A DNA stretch of 64,000 nt from Diaporthe sp. PMI_573 (taxonomy: Eukaryota > Ascomycota > Sordariomycetes > Diaporthales > Diaporthaceae). Made by a program: the position numbers and the translations under genes. Below, piece by piece: positions 11,617 to 22,528 of the stretch. Position 1 is the first letter of the stretch. Every line of letters begins with the position of its first letter. The stretch is taken from the NCBI GenBank assembly GCA_021399435.1, contig JAJTUP010000031.1, forward strand, positions 682,001 through 746,000. Direction: 5' to 3'. A model generated the notes under the pieces. That model did not search any database, was not told the DNA's origin, and saw only the letters and a list, made by a program, of their open reading frames with translations.

Positions 11617-12348
11617 GAAGACCAGTTCCCGCTTTTTTTTTTTCTTTATTCTTTTCTTTTGGTATTTAGGTTACGTTGAGAATAGGCAAGTTCTAAGATA
11701 CGGGTCATCGGTTTAATAAAAGCTATCCTTCCGTTAAGTGCATGTTATGTGAAGGGCCGGTCCTGGGTTTATTCAATGGGAGGGTAGGCTTTGATGAGCA
11801 CAGTGTTTATGACGCCCCAGGCTCATAGGGCCTCCCTGACTAAGCAGATTTCACGTGTAAGATTGGAGACGGGAAACGGAGAAGAGAAAAAAGAGTCGTG
11901 TGAACCAAAGACCACAAGAGAGCGGCTGCTCAACTGACCAGATCATCTGGAGGGGTAGCAGAAGTTGTCTCCTCCAAGAGAGATGGGTTGACTGAACCCC
12001 CACCCCACTCGCTAAGTACAATGACACCCTTCACGTAGGTCTAATAAACGACTAAATGGGTCGACCAATGAGATGGTGGGGAGAGTGCGTTTCGCTGATC
12101 TGTACCCCGCTTGACACGCACGCCAAATCTTTCTGTGAATTTCGGGACGACTCTTGTGGTCACATGATCATCCTCACGCGTAACTTGTAGTCTGTCGTGG
12201 ATAGTGACCATGGACCTAATTTGCGGCTGGGATGAGAGGGAGGGAGTCTTGGGTGGATGCTGAGGACTAGCTGATGGTTGTTTGCCTAGCAGCAGCCACC
12301 CCATGATAATGACCGTACATGCAGCCACACTACCTCTATCCCCCAATT
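11617..12348. other. 3' flank, no gene
   Basis: A pyrimidine tract (TTTTTTTTTTTCTTTATTC) at 11632 follows the deaminase stop. The rest contains only short frames without recognisable motifs. Confidence 0.4.
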
Positions 12349-12615
12349 CTACAATTCTCCGTCTTTGGTGCTGAAGTTCTGCGCCTTACTGCCGAGAGCC
12401 TTTTCGATTTTCGGCCAGTTGCGACTGGACACAATCCACTTGGCTCTGGGATTGGGCGTTGATGTCTGGGTAATCATATCCAGGAGGTCTTCCAGGCCTG
12501 TAATACATTCGTCAAGCGCATCAATGATCAGCGAAGTTGTTCCCAGACCTGGATCTCGGAGGGTGTCGTTGAAGAACTTATACGCCGAGCATGCGCGACG
12601 CTTGGGCTGGTCCAA
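12349..12615 (-). pseudogene. NACHT-domain (NLR) fragment
   Basis: An 88-codon minus-strand frame reads TSLIIDALDECITGLEDLLD and then AKWIVSSRNWPKIEKAL. This is the Walker B region (I-I-D-A-L-D-E-C) and sensor-1 region (WIVSSRNWP) of fungal NACHT NTPases, which act in NLR-type non-self recognition. The P-loop that should precede it and the repeat domain that should follow are absent. It is a short orphan fragment, immediately next to a hAT C-terminal relic, so it was probably left by rearrangement. Confidence 0.75.
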
Positions 12616-12769
12616 TTGAGACCCGTTCCTTGACTGTGGACAAGGTTCAGTTTCCGCGGCTCAGTACACGGCAATTAGGCGGTGCTGAGGACGTTTGATA
12701 AGATCCTCTCCGACTTTCACATTATTGTATAGGTACTTTAAAGAGACAGATAGCCGCGATACTAATTGT

Positions 12770-13563
12770 CTAGAGTTAGAGAAGCCTTTGGCTCTATAAT
12801 TGATATGCTAGAGGCATTTAAATTCCTACTTGGGAAACTCAAAAACACAAAATCGCATATTGAGAGTTATCCTAAGCCAGAGTAATTCGGTATCAATATC
12901 AACCTTGGCTGGAAGAAGCTTGATAAATATTATAATACTTTAAGGGATTCTCCAGTATACTATGCCGCAGCTGCCTTATACCCAAGCCTACAATAAGACT
13001 ATTTCGACAAGGTTTACGGTTAACAACATCCAGGTTAGGTTAATAAAGTAAAGGATATTATGTAATATCTTTAGGATACAAAATATAGAGACATACAGAT
13101 TACAGCCATATTTCCTGAAGGTCTGGTTATAAAGAGGCAAAAGACAACCTTGTCTTTCTTTAATCGGTATTGTAACTACTACTGTTAAAGCTAACCGTCC
13201 GCTACTCAAGCAGATGAATATATTTGCTGGCAGGCCAGTATGTCTAAAGGCAATAAGGATATTATAGACCCAGTTAAGTATTGGATTCTAAAGAAGTTTA
13301 AGTACCCAAGGCTATCTTAAATAGCCCTTAGCGTTATGATAGTACCGGCTATAAGCTCGGAGTGTGAGAGACTATTCTCCGCCACCAGGTTAATAGTTAT
13401 GCCCCTTCGAAACCGCTTAAACGCTGGCACAATTAGGCTAATCCAAACGCTGCAATCTTAGTTATATACAGGCATTATTAAAGATGTCGATAACATACTG
13501 TTTGACGATACAGCACTAAAAGAGTCTATTAAACGAGGTTGTTTGGATAAATGTAAGGAGTAA
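12770..13563 (+). pseudogene. hAT transposase C-terminal relic, RIP-damaged
   Basis: In one frame, broken mainly by TAG/TAA, the sequence reads YYAAAALYPSLQ, DPVKYWILKKFKYPRLS and AISSECERLFSATRL, ending at TAA 13561-13563. SSECERLFS is the conserved hAT dimerisation signature. The AT-rich bias and the stops in place of Gln/Trp codons fit RIP. The N-terminal half is missing. A different hAT subfamily from the 7.3-8.2 kb relic, judged by sequence. Confidence 0.75.
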
Positions 13564-13763
13564 GACAATATATAGGTTTGGTGGTAGCTTTAAAAATTGG
13601 CCAAATAGCAAACTTAATTTATGTAATAAGGGTCTCCTATAGATTTAATATTATAAACATCAATCTATAGATAGCCCTATAGACGTTAATCTATAAGCAC
13701 TCTCCTAAGTAAGCCGTTAATTTAATCTACAAAGTCGGATATTAACGTGGATAGATTGATTCC

Positions 13764-14240
13764 CGTTAAACGGAAACGCTCGATTTCGGCTATGTGCCCA
13801 TGGGGCGTGCACGCTAGGAGATAAGTTTAGTGGCCGTGAGTCGATTTTTTGGGCTATTTTAAGACCCTAACTTCATACCTCTGCATTCCCCTTATTTCTT
13901 ATCTAAAAAAGTATGTAACCTAGTTCATTAGATAGACTTATTTCTGTAGTTTATCTGTATTTAGTTTGGTTACTGTCAGAGTTAGGGTTGGCTGGTTATT
14001 CATAACCAAAGATAGTGGGTCTGAAGGCGAATTTTCCGGCCTCGCCATTCTTGCACCAGAGCCAACCCACGCGTGCCCGCGGGTGAGACGATGTCGGAGG
14101 GACTGTGAGGAGGGCTGACAGAAGCCCACTCAAATTCAATACAAAGTTGTCCAGACCATTCTCAACCGTCCCAATTCGCCTCAGGCACCCTACTACGACC
14201 CTGCCGATGAAACACACTGCTGAAGGCACAATCCTTCAGA
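13764..14240 (+). repeat. solo LTR-like repeat, subfamily A
   Basis: A copy of a repeat that recurs at 24465, 32785, 34450 (inverted), 36615 and 40984. It starts with a mutated form of TGTTAAACGGAAACGC (CG for TG), contains CGATTTTTTGGGCTATTTTA and a TTAGGG-like GAGTTAGGGTTGGCT, and ends CCTTCAGA. Subfamily A copies end with CGATGAAACACACTGCTGAAG before the terminus. No internal retrotransposon and no clear target duplication are attached here. Short frames inside it are not genes. Confidence 0.75.
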
Positions 14241-14454
14241 ATTATCTATTAACTATACCCTAAGCCAGTAGCGTTAAAAACCTTATATAAGTAGTATTAG
14301 CTCTACTATATATTATAACTATAGAAAAAATCAGTACTACTATAGTAATAATTTATAAAGAGGAAAGAATACTCTTAAGTTAACCTATAGAAATACTTAA
14401 AGATATAAGAAATAAAGTAGAGTAGCTGATCTAAATACACTTCTCCTTCTTATA

Positions 14455-16779
14455 ACGTGGTTCACCAGTCAGCCATCATTATCACATGCCCGCCACTTTT
14501 AACCAAATCTACCAACTTTAACCAACCCTAGTACCCACCAAGGGCAAGCAAATAAGTAAAAGTTGGCACTAATTAGTACTAACTAGTCCTAATTACTTAT
14601 TTTCAATTGATTCGGTTAATTTGGAGTTGTGGTAGTATTGCAGTACTAGTCTGAAGATTTAAGGTTTTGGTAGGCGGGCATGTTGTTAGTGTAGATCGCG
14701 TCCCTATTTTTCGCGTCAGTCACGCATTACTCTACCTACTTAAATATTCAATACGCTAGAAATCAATATCTATAATACTAATCTACTCAAAAGAAGACAA
14801 AATCTAACTAGTACTTCAGGTAATTAAGAATTCTAAAAAAAATCAAAAGAAACCCTTAAATACAGCTTAGGCTACTCGGATCTTTAGTATTCCCAGAACT
14901 ACCCTACGTAATAGGATAAACAACCAACTACATCGTGAAGAATTATACATTAAGAAGTATAAACTTGACCAAATTAAAGAGCAAACGCTTATTCAATACA
15001 TTATTAAGTAAGATATACAAGGATTTCTAATATAACTTTCTAGTATAGAAGATATGGCTAACCTCCTACTAGCATCACGTGATGGCAAACTAGTTAGCAA
15101 GAACTAGGCATAATGCTTCGTAGATACACAACCAAGCTTGAAAACTAGATTTAATCAGCCTTATGATTACTAGAGGGCCCTCTATGAAGATCCAGAGGTT
15201 ATTAGGAACTAGTTCCGCCTACTCTATAACATGATAGCCAAGTATAGCATTATAGATGATGACCTGTATAACTTTGACGAGACCAGCTTTATAATGGGTA
15301 TAATAACCGTGTTAATAGTTATTACACGTTCTAATTAACATGGAAAGGCTAAATCTATATAGCCTGGAAACCGGGAATGGGTAATAGTCATTAAATATAT
15401 TAATGTAAAGGGCTGGTGTATCTTGCTGTTTATGATTATCCAAGGTACCTACCACCTTGCTAACTAGATAACAGAGTCAGGCTTCCTACTAAGCTAGATT
15501 ATTAAGCCTACTCTAAATAGGTAGATAGATAATATAACTAGTCTTGAATGGATTCAGTACTTCGATAAGCATACAAAGCAACAGACAAAGGGTATATACC
15601 AGATGCTCATCCTTAATAACCATGAGAGCCATGTCTCAGCAGAGTTTAAGCAGTACTACAAGACAAACAACATTATCCCTATTAGTATACTACTACATTC
15701 ATCTCATCTACTCCAGCCATTAGATGTTATATTATACTTACCATTAAAGCATGTATATAGTGATAAGATTAATTTATTTATCCAGGCCTCTATTAACTAC
15801 ATCACCAAGTCTAAGTTCTTCATTATATTCAAGGTAGCCCATAACAAGATCTTTATAGAAGAAAACATGAAATCTAGGTTTAGAGGAGCTGGGATTTCTC
15901 CATAAGACCCAGATTCTGTTATTTCCAAGCTAGATGTCCACCTACAAACTCCAGTATAATCCCTCCCTGTATCACCATCTAAATAAGAATCACAAACACC
16001 ATCCAACACCCGCCAGACTATCCAGCAATCAAGTTTTATTAAGGGCAGGATATCTACCCATCAGGGCAGCTCCCCTACACCAATTCTCCAGGCAGTTAAG
16101 AAGTTTACAAAGGGTGTATAAGCAATGGTACATAAGATCACTCTTTTAAATGATCAGGTCTGCACTCTTGAGAAGGCTAATATCGGCCTTACTAAACACC
16201 AGAGGGCTAAACGGAGCCGAGTATAGCTTAGAGGAACACTTAGTATTGAGGAATCCTAGGTAATAATTAAAGAAAAAGAGAAGGGGAAGCAGCTAGCTAG
16301 TGAAATAGCTAGTAGTGCTGATGAGGTGGTCTATGGCAGACCATCTAAACAACGATGTGGCAACTACGGCAAGACTAGGCATAATGCAAGAACTTATGAG
16401 GAAGATGTAGAAGAGGCTAGTCATTCAGATTCCGAGTAAATAATAGCACATTTTAAAGCGGTCCGCAGCAGACCGCCTAAATAGTTAGTCTAGCTAGTGT
16501 AGATTAAGGTTGATCCTACATGGCTGAAATGCTCTATTTTAGTAGGGAAGCCGATTTTCCTACCAAAAGTCGTCTACTTCGGACTAGCACTACAGTACCA
16601 CTAATAACTCCAAATTGACCGAATTAATTAAAAATAAGTAATTGGGACCAGTTGGCACTAATTAGTGCTAACTTTTACTTATTTGCTTACCCTTAGTGGG
16701 TGCTAGGGTTGGTTAAAGTTGGTAGATTTGGTTAAAAGTAGCGGGCATGTGATAATGACGGCTGACTAGTGAACCACGT
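14455..16779 (+). mobile_element. complete pogo-like DNA transposon with TA duplication, RIP-damaged
   Basis: Terminal inverted repeats start ACGTGGTTCACCAGTCAGCC at 14455, mirrored at 16760-16779 (GGCTGACTAGTGAACCACGT). Similarity extends inward for over 150 bp (CACATGCCCGC, AACCAACCCTAG, GGCACTAATTAGT). Both ends are flanked by TA (14453-14454 and 16780-16781), the target site duplicated by Tc1/mariner/pogo elements. The length is 2,325 bp, sufficient for a full transposase, which lies at 14775-16439. Interior stops are almost all TAG/TAA. Confidence 0.9.
14775..16439 (+). pseudogene. pogo-like DDE transposase (psq HTH, CENP-B HTH, DDE_1, zinc knuckle)
   Basis: One frame of about 555 codons can be followed. 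The psq helix-turn-helix ends FSIPRTTLRNRIN. The first catalytic Asp is in NFDETSFIMG. The second is in LILNNHESH, where Asp has become Asn (GAC to AAC). Then come SSHLLQPLDV and a C-terminal knuckle beginning CGNYGKT. The start codon is ATA at 14775, where the related copy at 24112 has ATG (both followed by a PIY-like start). Many TAG/TAA stops interrupt it. All these changes are C:G to T:A transitions. The longest surviving open stretch is 15603-15905. The element is dead. Confidence 0.85.
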
Positions 16780-16784
16780 TATAC

Positions 16785-17170
16785 TTATATCTAGAGTTGT
16801 AATAAACTCAATATACAAATCAATATATAGATATATAACTTTTTAACCACGTTTTTTGGTAGAAGATAATGAGTTTCAAGTCTAATAAAGTATATTATAA
16901 TAAAATATATTCATTAAGCTTTATAATAATATATTTTTATAGGGTTAGGGTTAGTATACAGGGGTATAGACAGGGGTTAAAGTTGGTGAGTTTTTGTATA
17001 TCCTAGTCCCAAATTTAACTGATTTTACCACCCTGTAATTAGCCCCCCTGTACCCGTAACCCTATCAAAAAATATTAATTAAATTTTTAAAAACATTTTA
17101 TTAATAGTCTGTTATATTACTTTTATATTAATATAATTATTAATTAAATTAAATAGATTTTAAAAGGTTA
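16785..17170. repeat. AT-rich inverted-repeat remnant
   Basis: Between the pogo element and the next MITE, the segment TATAGGGTTAGGGTTAGTAT at about 16938 and the opposite-strand form ending CGTAACCCTATC near 17064 make an imperfect inverted pair about 100 bp apart. An isolated AACCACGTTTTTTGG near 16844 resembles the pogo terminus. It looks like a remnant of another small element. No coding frame. Confidence 0.45.
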
Positions 17171-17697
17171 ACGTAGGTGGACAGTCAGCCGGTCAGGACA
17201 CATGCCCGGTCACTATATACCTTTTTGCGGGGTATATAGTATAAAAGGCACTTACCCCAAAAGTTAACAAAGTTTATAGAAAATATAGTAATATACTAAC
17301 ATTCCACTTTAAAGCCTAATAACTCTATGAAAAGAGTTAATAAAGCTTAGAAATTTGGAAATTAACTTAATTACATCTTTAACTATATATATATAAATTT
17401 GCATTAATTTTAGACTATTATTAAGTAAAGTGCACGGGCCAACTATTTTGGAGATTTATATATAAATGTATGGTGCTCACCAAAAGTTAATAACTTTAAC
17501 CCCTGTATGCAACCTTAACCCTAGTTAAAATTTAAGAAGAAAAGTTAAAAAAATATTTATAAGTATAGAACATAGTAGTTTATTAAAAAAGAAACTAAGA
17601 TTTTCTATAATAAATAGGTTAAATAGGGTAGTAAAGAGAGTAGATATTAGAAAACTGACCGGGCATGTGTCCTGACCGGCTGACAGTCCAACCACGT
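17171..17697. mobile_element. MITE, 527 bp, TA-flanked
   Basis: The left end ACGTAGGTGGACAGTCAGCC at 17171 continues with GGTCAGGACACATGCCCGGT. The right end is its inverse (ACCGGGCATGTGTCCTGACC, then GGCTGACAGTCC...ACGT), finishing at 17697. The TIRs are about 42 bp with a few transitions, and TA flanks both ends. The interior is AT-rich with no coding frame. The TIR motif GTCAGCC...CACATGCCCG matches the layout of the 2.3-kb pogo element next door, so that family probably supplied the transposase. Confidence 0.85.
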
Positions 17698-18472
17698 TAT
17701 ATATTTTTCATATATCGAGTTTGTCACAACTCTGCATATCCTATTTTCTAGCTCCTGGTTACCTGAGTCCCGGAACCCAGGCCTCTCCTTAGTACTACTA
17801 GGAGCTGTGCTGCTCGCTGTAATATACTTACTGAACGTACTATGTAGGTATAGTGAACTTCGAGAAGTATATATGCCCCGCTGAAAATGTGCTTGTCGAG
17901 GGTGTTTTGGGGTTCTACAAATGGTAGGTCAGGGCTGCCATTTTCGGAAGGCTCAACCCCGACACGGGCACTATAGGTGAAATGCCCGTGTCAATGTTGG
18001 GGGTTCTGTTTTCTGATTGCTCTATTTGCCTGCGTATCCCAGAGGGTCCTATAACAGACCTAGCATTGTCCACTATTTGTATCCAACCAAAAGCTTGCTT
18101 TCTAGGCCCACTCTGTCATTCATACGAAAACTTAATGTATAAGCTGTCTCGACTTCAACTTTATGATATATACTTCATGCCCTGGTTCCTTAATCTGCCT
18201 GAATTGGTTAGATTGATTGGTTTTTCCACTTCCAATTTAGTATCGCCCCCACTATTGCAGGATTGGTTGTCATCGTCGGGAAGGGTCAATTATTCCACCG
18301 GCAAAGCATAAGCATTACAACCTAATTGCGGGGACCGCTTACAAAGCGTGTGGCGCATTCTCAGAAGTAATAAATTCGAGGACTCTCATATCGCTAGTTA
18401 GTGACCTTTGCATCATTAAATTTCCCAAAGACAACTGTGCTATATATCCTTCAAACCGGCGAAAAGAGCAAA

Positions 18473-18916
18473 ATGGCGGACTCTAGTGAGCTACGAGCAA
18501 CACTTAAGAAAACCGCCACTGATTTTATTGATTGCTGTAACAAATACACTGTCGATGCTGTCCTCTCTCTCCGTACCGACACCTGCAAGCATACTCACCT
18601 CCCCTCATCACTTGGCATCCCAACCTATAACAAAGCAGAATACGGGGCATTTTATGGCCGATATGTCGGCTTGATGAGCGACTGCAGCTGTCGGATAGTC
18701 GATGAAAAAGAGATGGTTGTGGATGTTGAGTCCAGAAAGGTGGTGATGCATGCAAAAACCAAGGGGAACACTCCGCTGGGAGAGTATGAGAACGAATACA
18801 TGTGGATTTTGACGATGACCAGAGATGGGAAGATGATCGAGGATATTGTCGAATTCTGTGATTCAGCAAAGGCGGTTGAACTCATGAAGAAACAACAAGC
18901 CCAAATGAACGCCTAG
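18473..18916 (+). CDS. SnoaL-like / NTF2-fold small protein
   Basis: A 147-codon intact gene from the ATG at 18473 (context AAAATGG); an upstream in-frame extension to 18401 lacks coding character. The start MADSSELRATLKKTATDFID is followed by a mixed alpha/beta chain with alternating strands (MVVDVESRKVVMHAKTKG, YMWILTMTRDGKMIEDIVEF) and a short C-terminal helix with KKQQ. Length and pattern fit the SnoaL-like, NTF2-fold proteins common in ascomycetes. Some are cyclases or isomerases in polyketide or meroterpenoid pathways; many have no known role. No biosynthetic neighbours are present, so no pathway can be given. A TATATAT box lies about 30 bp before the start. Codon use is normal, and there is no RIP damage although transposons lie on both sides. 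Confidence 0.72.
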   Translation: MADSSELRATLKKTATDFIDCCNKYTVDAVLSLRTDTCKHTHLPSSLGIPTYNKAEYGAFYGRYVGLMSDCSCRIVDEKEMVVDVESRKVVMHAKTKGNTPLGEYENEYMWILTMTRDGKMIEDIVEFCDSAKAVELMKKQQAQMNA

Positions 18917-19379
18917 AGCTGGAAAATGGACAATTCATTCGGAGGCCTGGGGATTATATCGTCGATTGTTTCTGGTCTGGGCATATGAGGGGGATCCAAG
19001 GGACTTGGGAGAATGCTGCTGCAGCCGCCCTCACCTTTCCCTGGTAATTCACATAGGAGGTAGAGCACCGTATACCGTCCAAGAAAGCGATATGGTGCAA
19101 GGATCGGATCGGCACATTTAGGGTATGCTCCTTTCAGCTGATAGCTGACAAGTTAGCTGTCAGAAGATTCTGTTGTTGTGCCATTTGACTTTCACCTCCG
19201 AGGCGAGCTCAATGAAATGGCATATAATAGTGGCATGACGTCTCGCGACATTTTGCTGTTTGAGTTCCTGGTGATGAATTAAACTAGCAGAAGTTGTTGT
19301 TCAGGCTCTATATTTGTGATAGATATAGCATGACGCATACCTAACCTAGGTGGATCGTTGATGGCTGCCTCCTTTCCTG
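18917..19379. other. 3' flank of the SnoaL-like gene, no gene seen
   Basis: Short frames only. The segment leads directly into hAT-derived sequence at about 19.4 kb. A region around 19125-19160 has the short inverted motif CAGCTGATAGCTGA...TAGCTGTCAG, a possible weak hairpin. Confidence 0.35.
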
Positions 19380-19990
19380 CTTTGAATTGTGCCAACGCGA
19401 AGTCTATGGCTAGGAGGACATTTTTGAGTGTTGCAAACGATGATATAAGAACCTTAGTTGTTATCTTCAGCTTCTCTAAGAACGACTTAATCTTCTTTAA
19501 GATGATCTAGTCCTTTGAGGAGAGTTTGTCTTTGGCGTAATCTGTGTCCCTCTATTTGTGAACGTAGCCGTTAATTGCATCTCTGAGGTTTAATGCTGCC
19601 CTCAACATGGTATACTATGAGCTCCATCTTGTGTTATTATCTCGCGCTAGTCTATGATTGTAGCTGATAGTAAGAAACTTCTGGCTGTGCTGAATACTCT
19701 GTTGAATGTAGACGATGAAGTTGTGAAGCTTACTAAGAGGGCCCTTTTTCTGCCATGCTTTAACTTGCTTTAGTGTTACATTATATAGGCCAGTATTGTT
19801 GTGTTTGAGTTTTTCACTGTTGGTGACGAAGAGGAAGGTTTTTGCGGCGAGGTTGATAATATGATCTTGACAGTGGAGCTGGTGAATCTTGGGGTTGTAT
19901 TGGATGTTGTATTGGTGTAGGAGACCTGTGGGAGGGCCAGTTAGTAGAAATGGTGAGTTGCACTGACCAGGTGAAAGGGATCTCATTATT
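19380..19990 (-). pseudogene. hAT transposase central fragment
   Basis: The minus strand reads CQDHIINLAAKTFLFV, LKQVKAWQKKGPLSKLHNFI and LARDNNTRWSS, the signature central part of fungal hAT transposases. A TAG (in place of Trp) follows, and the frame continues YTMLRAALNLRDAI to about 19380. Both the N-terminal zinc finger and the C-terminal dimerisation block are missing. It abuts a pogo-like relic on the same strand. Confidence 0.72.
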
Positions 19991-20164
19991 GTATTGTTGT
20001 TGCTAGTATTGTCTATTATGAAATATCCAAGCTTTGAAGCAAAGCCCTATTTATTAACTGCTTTGAAAATTGCCGTAGCGAGATGAGAACTGTTGTGCTT
20101 ACTGTTGATGTCTTTTAACGCTAACATATGATGTTTTAGCTGACTATTTTCTGTGATATAGTGA

Positions 20165-21240
20165 CTAACTACCCCTAAGATGGCCAAAGAGTTGGGAGAA
20201 GTCTAAAGGTGCAGCTGATGTAAATTCTAGACTTTGCTGGCTGTATGTGCTGCTTAACCTTCTCCTTTTGGTCTTTGTACTGCTGCATGATCTATTTCCT
20301 GATGGTCTTATGTGTATCTGGCAGCCAAGTGTCGATATTGTCATTGATCTATTCCGAGTGCTCGGAACTCTGGGCATTACACGAGCCGAAACGGGAGGGA
20401 ATAGGCTGTAATAAACCTCACTTGAGAATTTTCCGGAGGAGGATTCGTTGTGTGGGGCTCGATCGCTTCTGACAGGTGTACTTGGCCACCATGCTACGCA
20501 GCTCCTGCGATCGCTTCGGGGTCGCAAAAACGCTTCCACGGGGCGTGCAAACACACTTCCTGGTGCAGAATTGGCAGGCGAAGCTATTGGAACCACCCAA
20601 TTGTGACGATTCGGCTTCCTTCCGGCGGTTTTCTTCGATGAAGTGGCTTCCGCTTGCCCTACGCTTAGACACTGGCCAGAGCCCTGTTGCCCGCCAGCCA
20701 GAACGTATATTTTCCGCCGTAAGTGCCTCCATTCGGGCCTTCTGATAGCAATAGAGGAATCGTTTCTTTGCCACGACGGAAGAGGAATCGTGGCCGCCCT
20801 GCTGGTGTAAGTGCTTCCTAAATGCCCGCTTCAAAGGGCCGAAGACACCCACATCTAGCGGTTGAAGCACATGCGATGTGTGTGCGGGTAAAAATACGAT
20901 ATATACCTTATTCGAGAAGCATTCCCCACATAAAATCGATCGTTGTGTGTGTGTGATGCCCATCAATTACAAGCAGGCGCCATTCAGAGGGGTCCTCTGA
21001 GGTCGTCAACGGTAGGAAGACCTTCCGAAGCCACTCAATAGCTATAGGTTCCTCTATCCACCCCTTCTTCGTCGCTGTAAATTGCCAGCCGTCGTGATCT
21101 TCGAGGGGAAGGACTTCAATTCACGGGCTTGTTGAGTGGTAATGTTTCTAATTGGGCCATGGGGGAAGCTCGCGCCTTTCCACCCCAGCCATCGCTTAGA
21201 CATAGTCGAGCAAGTTTACATAAGCCTTGGGTTAGCAGTT
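20165..21240 (-). pseudogene. pogo-like DDE transposase, C-terminal part
   Basis: The open stretch 20418-20966 (182 codons) reads VYIVFLPAHTSHVLQPLDVG, FGPLKRAFRKHLHQQGGHD and IRSGWRATGLWPVSKRR, the end of a DDE_1 catalytic domain. Just upstream on the strand lies LLVIDGHHTHTTIDFMW with an intact second catalytic Asp. The two parts are separated by one extra G in a GGGG run near 20926, compared with GGG in the copy at 57.9 kb. Further upstream the frame is broken. It is the same subfamily as the element at 56913-58765 but has far fewer RIP-type changes, so it is probably a younger or less exposed copy. No terminal repeats are visible. Confidence 0.75.
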
Positions 21241-21249
21241 TATGCAGCG

Positions 21250-21890
21250 TCAACTGTCATTTAGGTGCTCAACTTTAATAATATGTACGCCACTGGCTGG
21301 CAATGGATGAGAAGGAGCCTCCTTATTGACATGCGCACGTACTGTCGGCACAAATCCAGGACGGCAGGCAAGAAGAAGACATAATCCACATTTGGGTAGG
21401 ACTCGGGTGTAGATGGAGTAAAAATAGAATGCGGAATAGAACCAACCACTGTTCACTTTGTGATTCCTGTACAAAGGAAATCAGAATTCTGTTATGAGCT
21501 TCCAAAAAAAAAAGCCTTCGTCAGATCCCAAGCATTACAGGAGAAAGGTGGCAAGCTCATATCCAATTCTTTCAACAACCTTTTATCACTCAAAATTTTG
21601 GAGTACACTACCCCGCATCTCTGTCGTTTTCAAGATCTTAGCCCAAGAGATCACAATTGACTGTTCACCGGGCGAATAACCCTACGACAGACTCCCAGCC
21701 TTCTGGGCTCCTGACTGTAATTGATTGCGCCAAACGGGTGTGCGGGATTGCACCGCAAACTTTTAAAATTGTTGCCTTATTGGGCGGCCATACGTTTTTG
21801 TGCGGATCTGAAAGGTTAGACCCATCGTGCCGGACGCATCTAAGAATCGGCTTCCTTGAAAGCGTTATCTCCAGCTGAAAGATTTACTTG
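21250..21890. other. no supportable gene
   Basis: Short frames on both strands with no known motif. Composition is moderate. Confidence 0.35.
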
Positions 21891-22060
21891 TAGTGATGAT
21901 AGTGTGGGTTTGCCCTACCATAGCAAAAAGGGCGGTCCGCGACGGACCGCCGTTTTTGCTACCTTACGCCCGGCCCGGCTGTGGCCAATCAGAAGGGCCG
22001 GTCTGGCTTAGTCAGCAGAAGGGCTGGCTACTACACCAAGCGCTTCGGCGCCCACGATGG
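21890..22060 (+). repeat. LTR-like repeat with a 39-bp hairpin
   Basis: A near-perfect hairpin occupies 21922-21960: arms of 18 bp (AGCAAAAAGGGCGGTCCG and its complement) around a CGA loop, with one mismatch. Downstream come GGCTTAGTCAGCAGAAGGGC and AGCGCTTCGGCGCCCAC. The same hairpin and following motifs recur at 34885-35045, just upstream of the copia relic. That suggests both are copies of one retrotransposon's LTR or leader. Confidence 0.6.
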
Positions 22061-22305
22061 CGATAGTTTCCCTTCTTTCTTCCGTAGCAAGAAAATCAGA
22101 CCCGTACCCAGACGTACGGTTTCTTGCCCAACGCCTATTTGCACGTGCAAAGATCCCTTGACCTACGCCGTCAAGGCCGTACCAACAAAGATGATTTATC
22201 TAAGGTATTTTTCATCTTGAAACATGATGGTTCTCTTTGTTCAATTTAGCGTTAGTCTAATTTCAAAATGTCTAAAAGGATTCTTAATATCTTTTACTAC
22301 ATTCC

Positions 22306-22528
22306 AGGTGCTATAGAGCCGCTTGGCAAAGCCAAAATCCACTAACTTAATATGTCCGTCCTCGTCTAAGAGCAGGTTCTCCGGTTTCAGATCACGATAG
22401 ACGACGCCGCCTCGCTTCTCGTGGAGGTACTCGAATGCCAAGACGATCTCTGCCGCGTAGAAACATGCTGTTGGTTCATCAAAGCGGCCTAATTGTCGTA
22501 GATATGAAAAGAGTTCGCCATGGGATAG
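22306..22528 (-). pseudogene. captured fragment of a PKA-type (AGC) protein kinase
   Basis: The minus strand reads [46 protein letters not shown] and [12 protein letters not shown] in one open frame. These are the catalytic loop (RDLKPEN) and the magnesium-binding DFG of an AGC-group kinase closest to cAMP-dependent kinase catalytic subunits. The glycine-rich loop, VAIK lysine and APE motif are absent on either side, so only about 75 codons of kinase core remain. It lies between an LTR-like hairpin and a copia fragment, which suggests capture or rearrangement by retroelements. The fragment itself has no stops. Confidence 0.8.
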
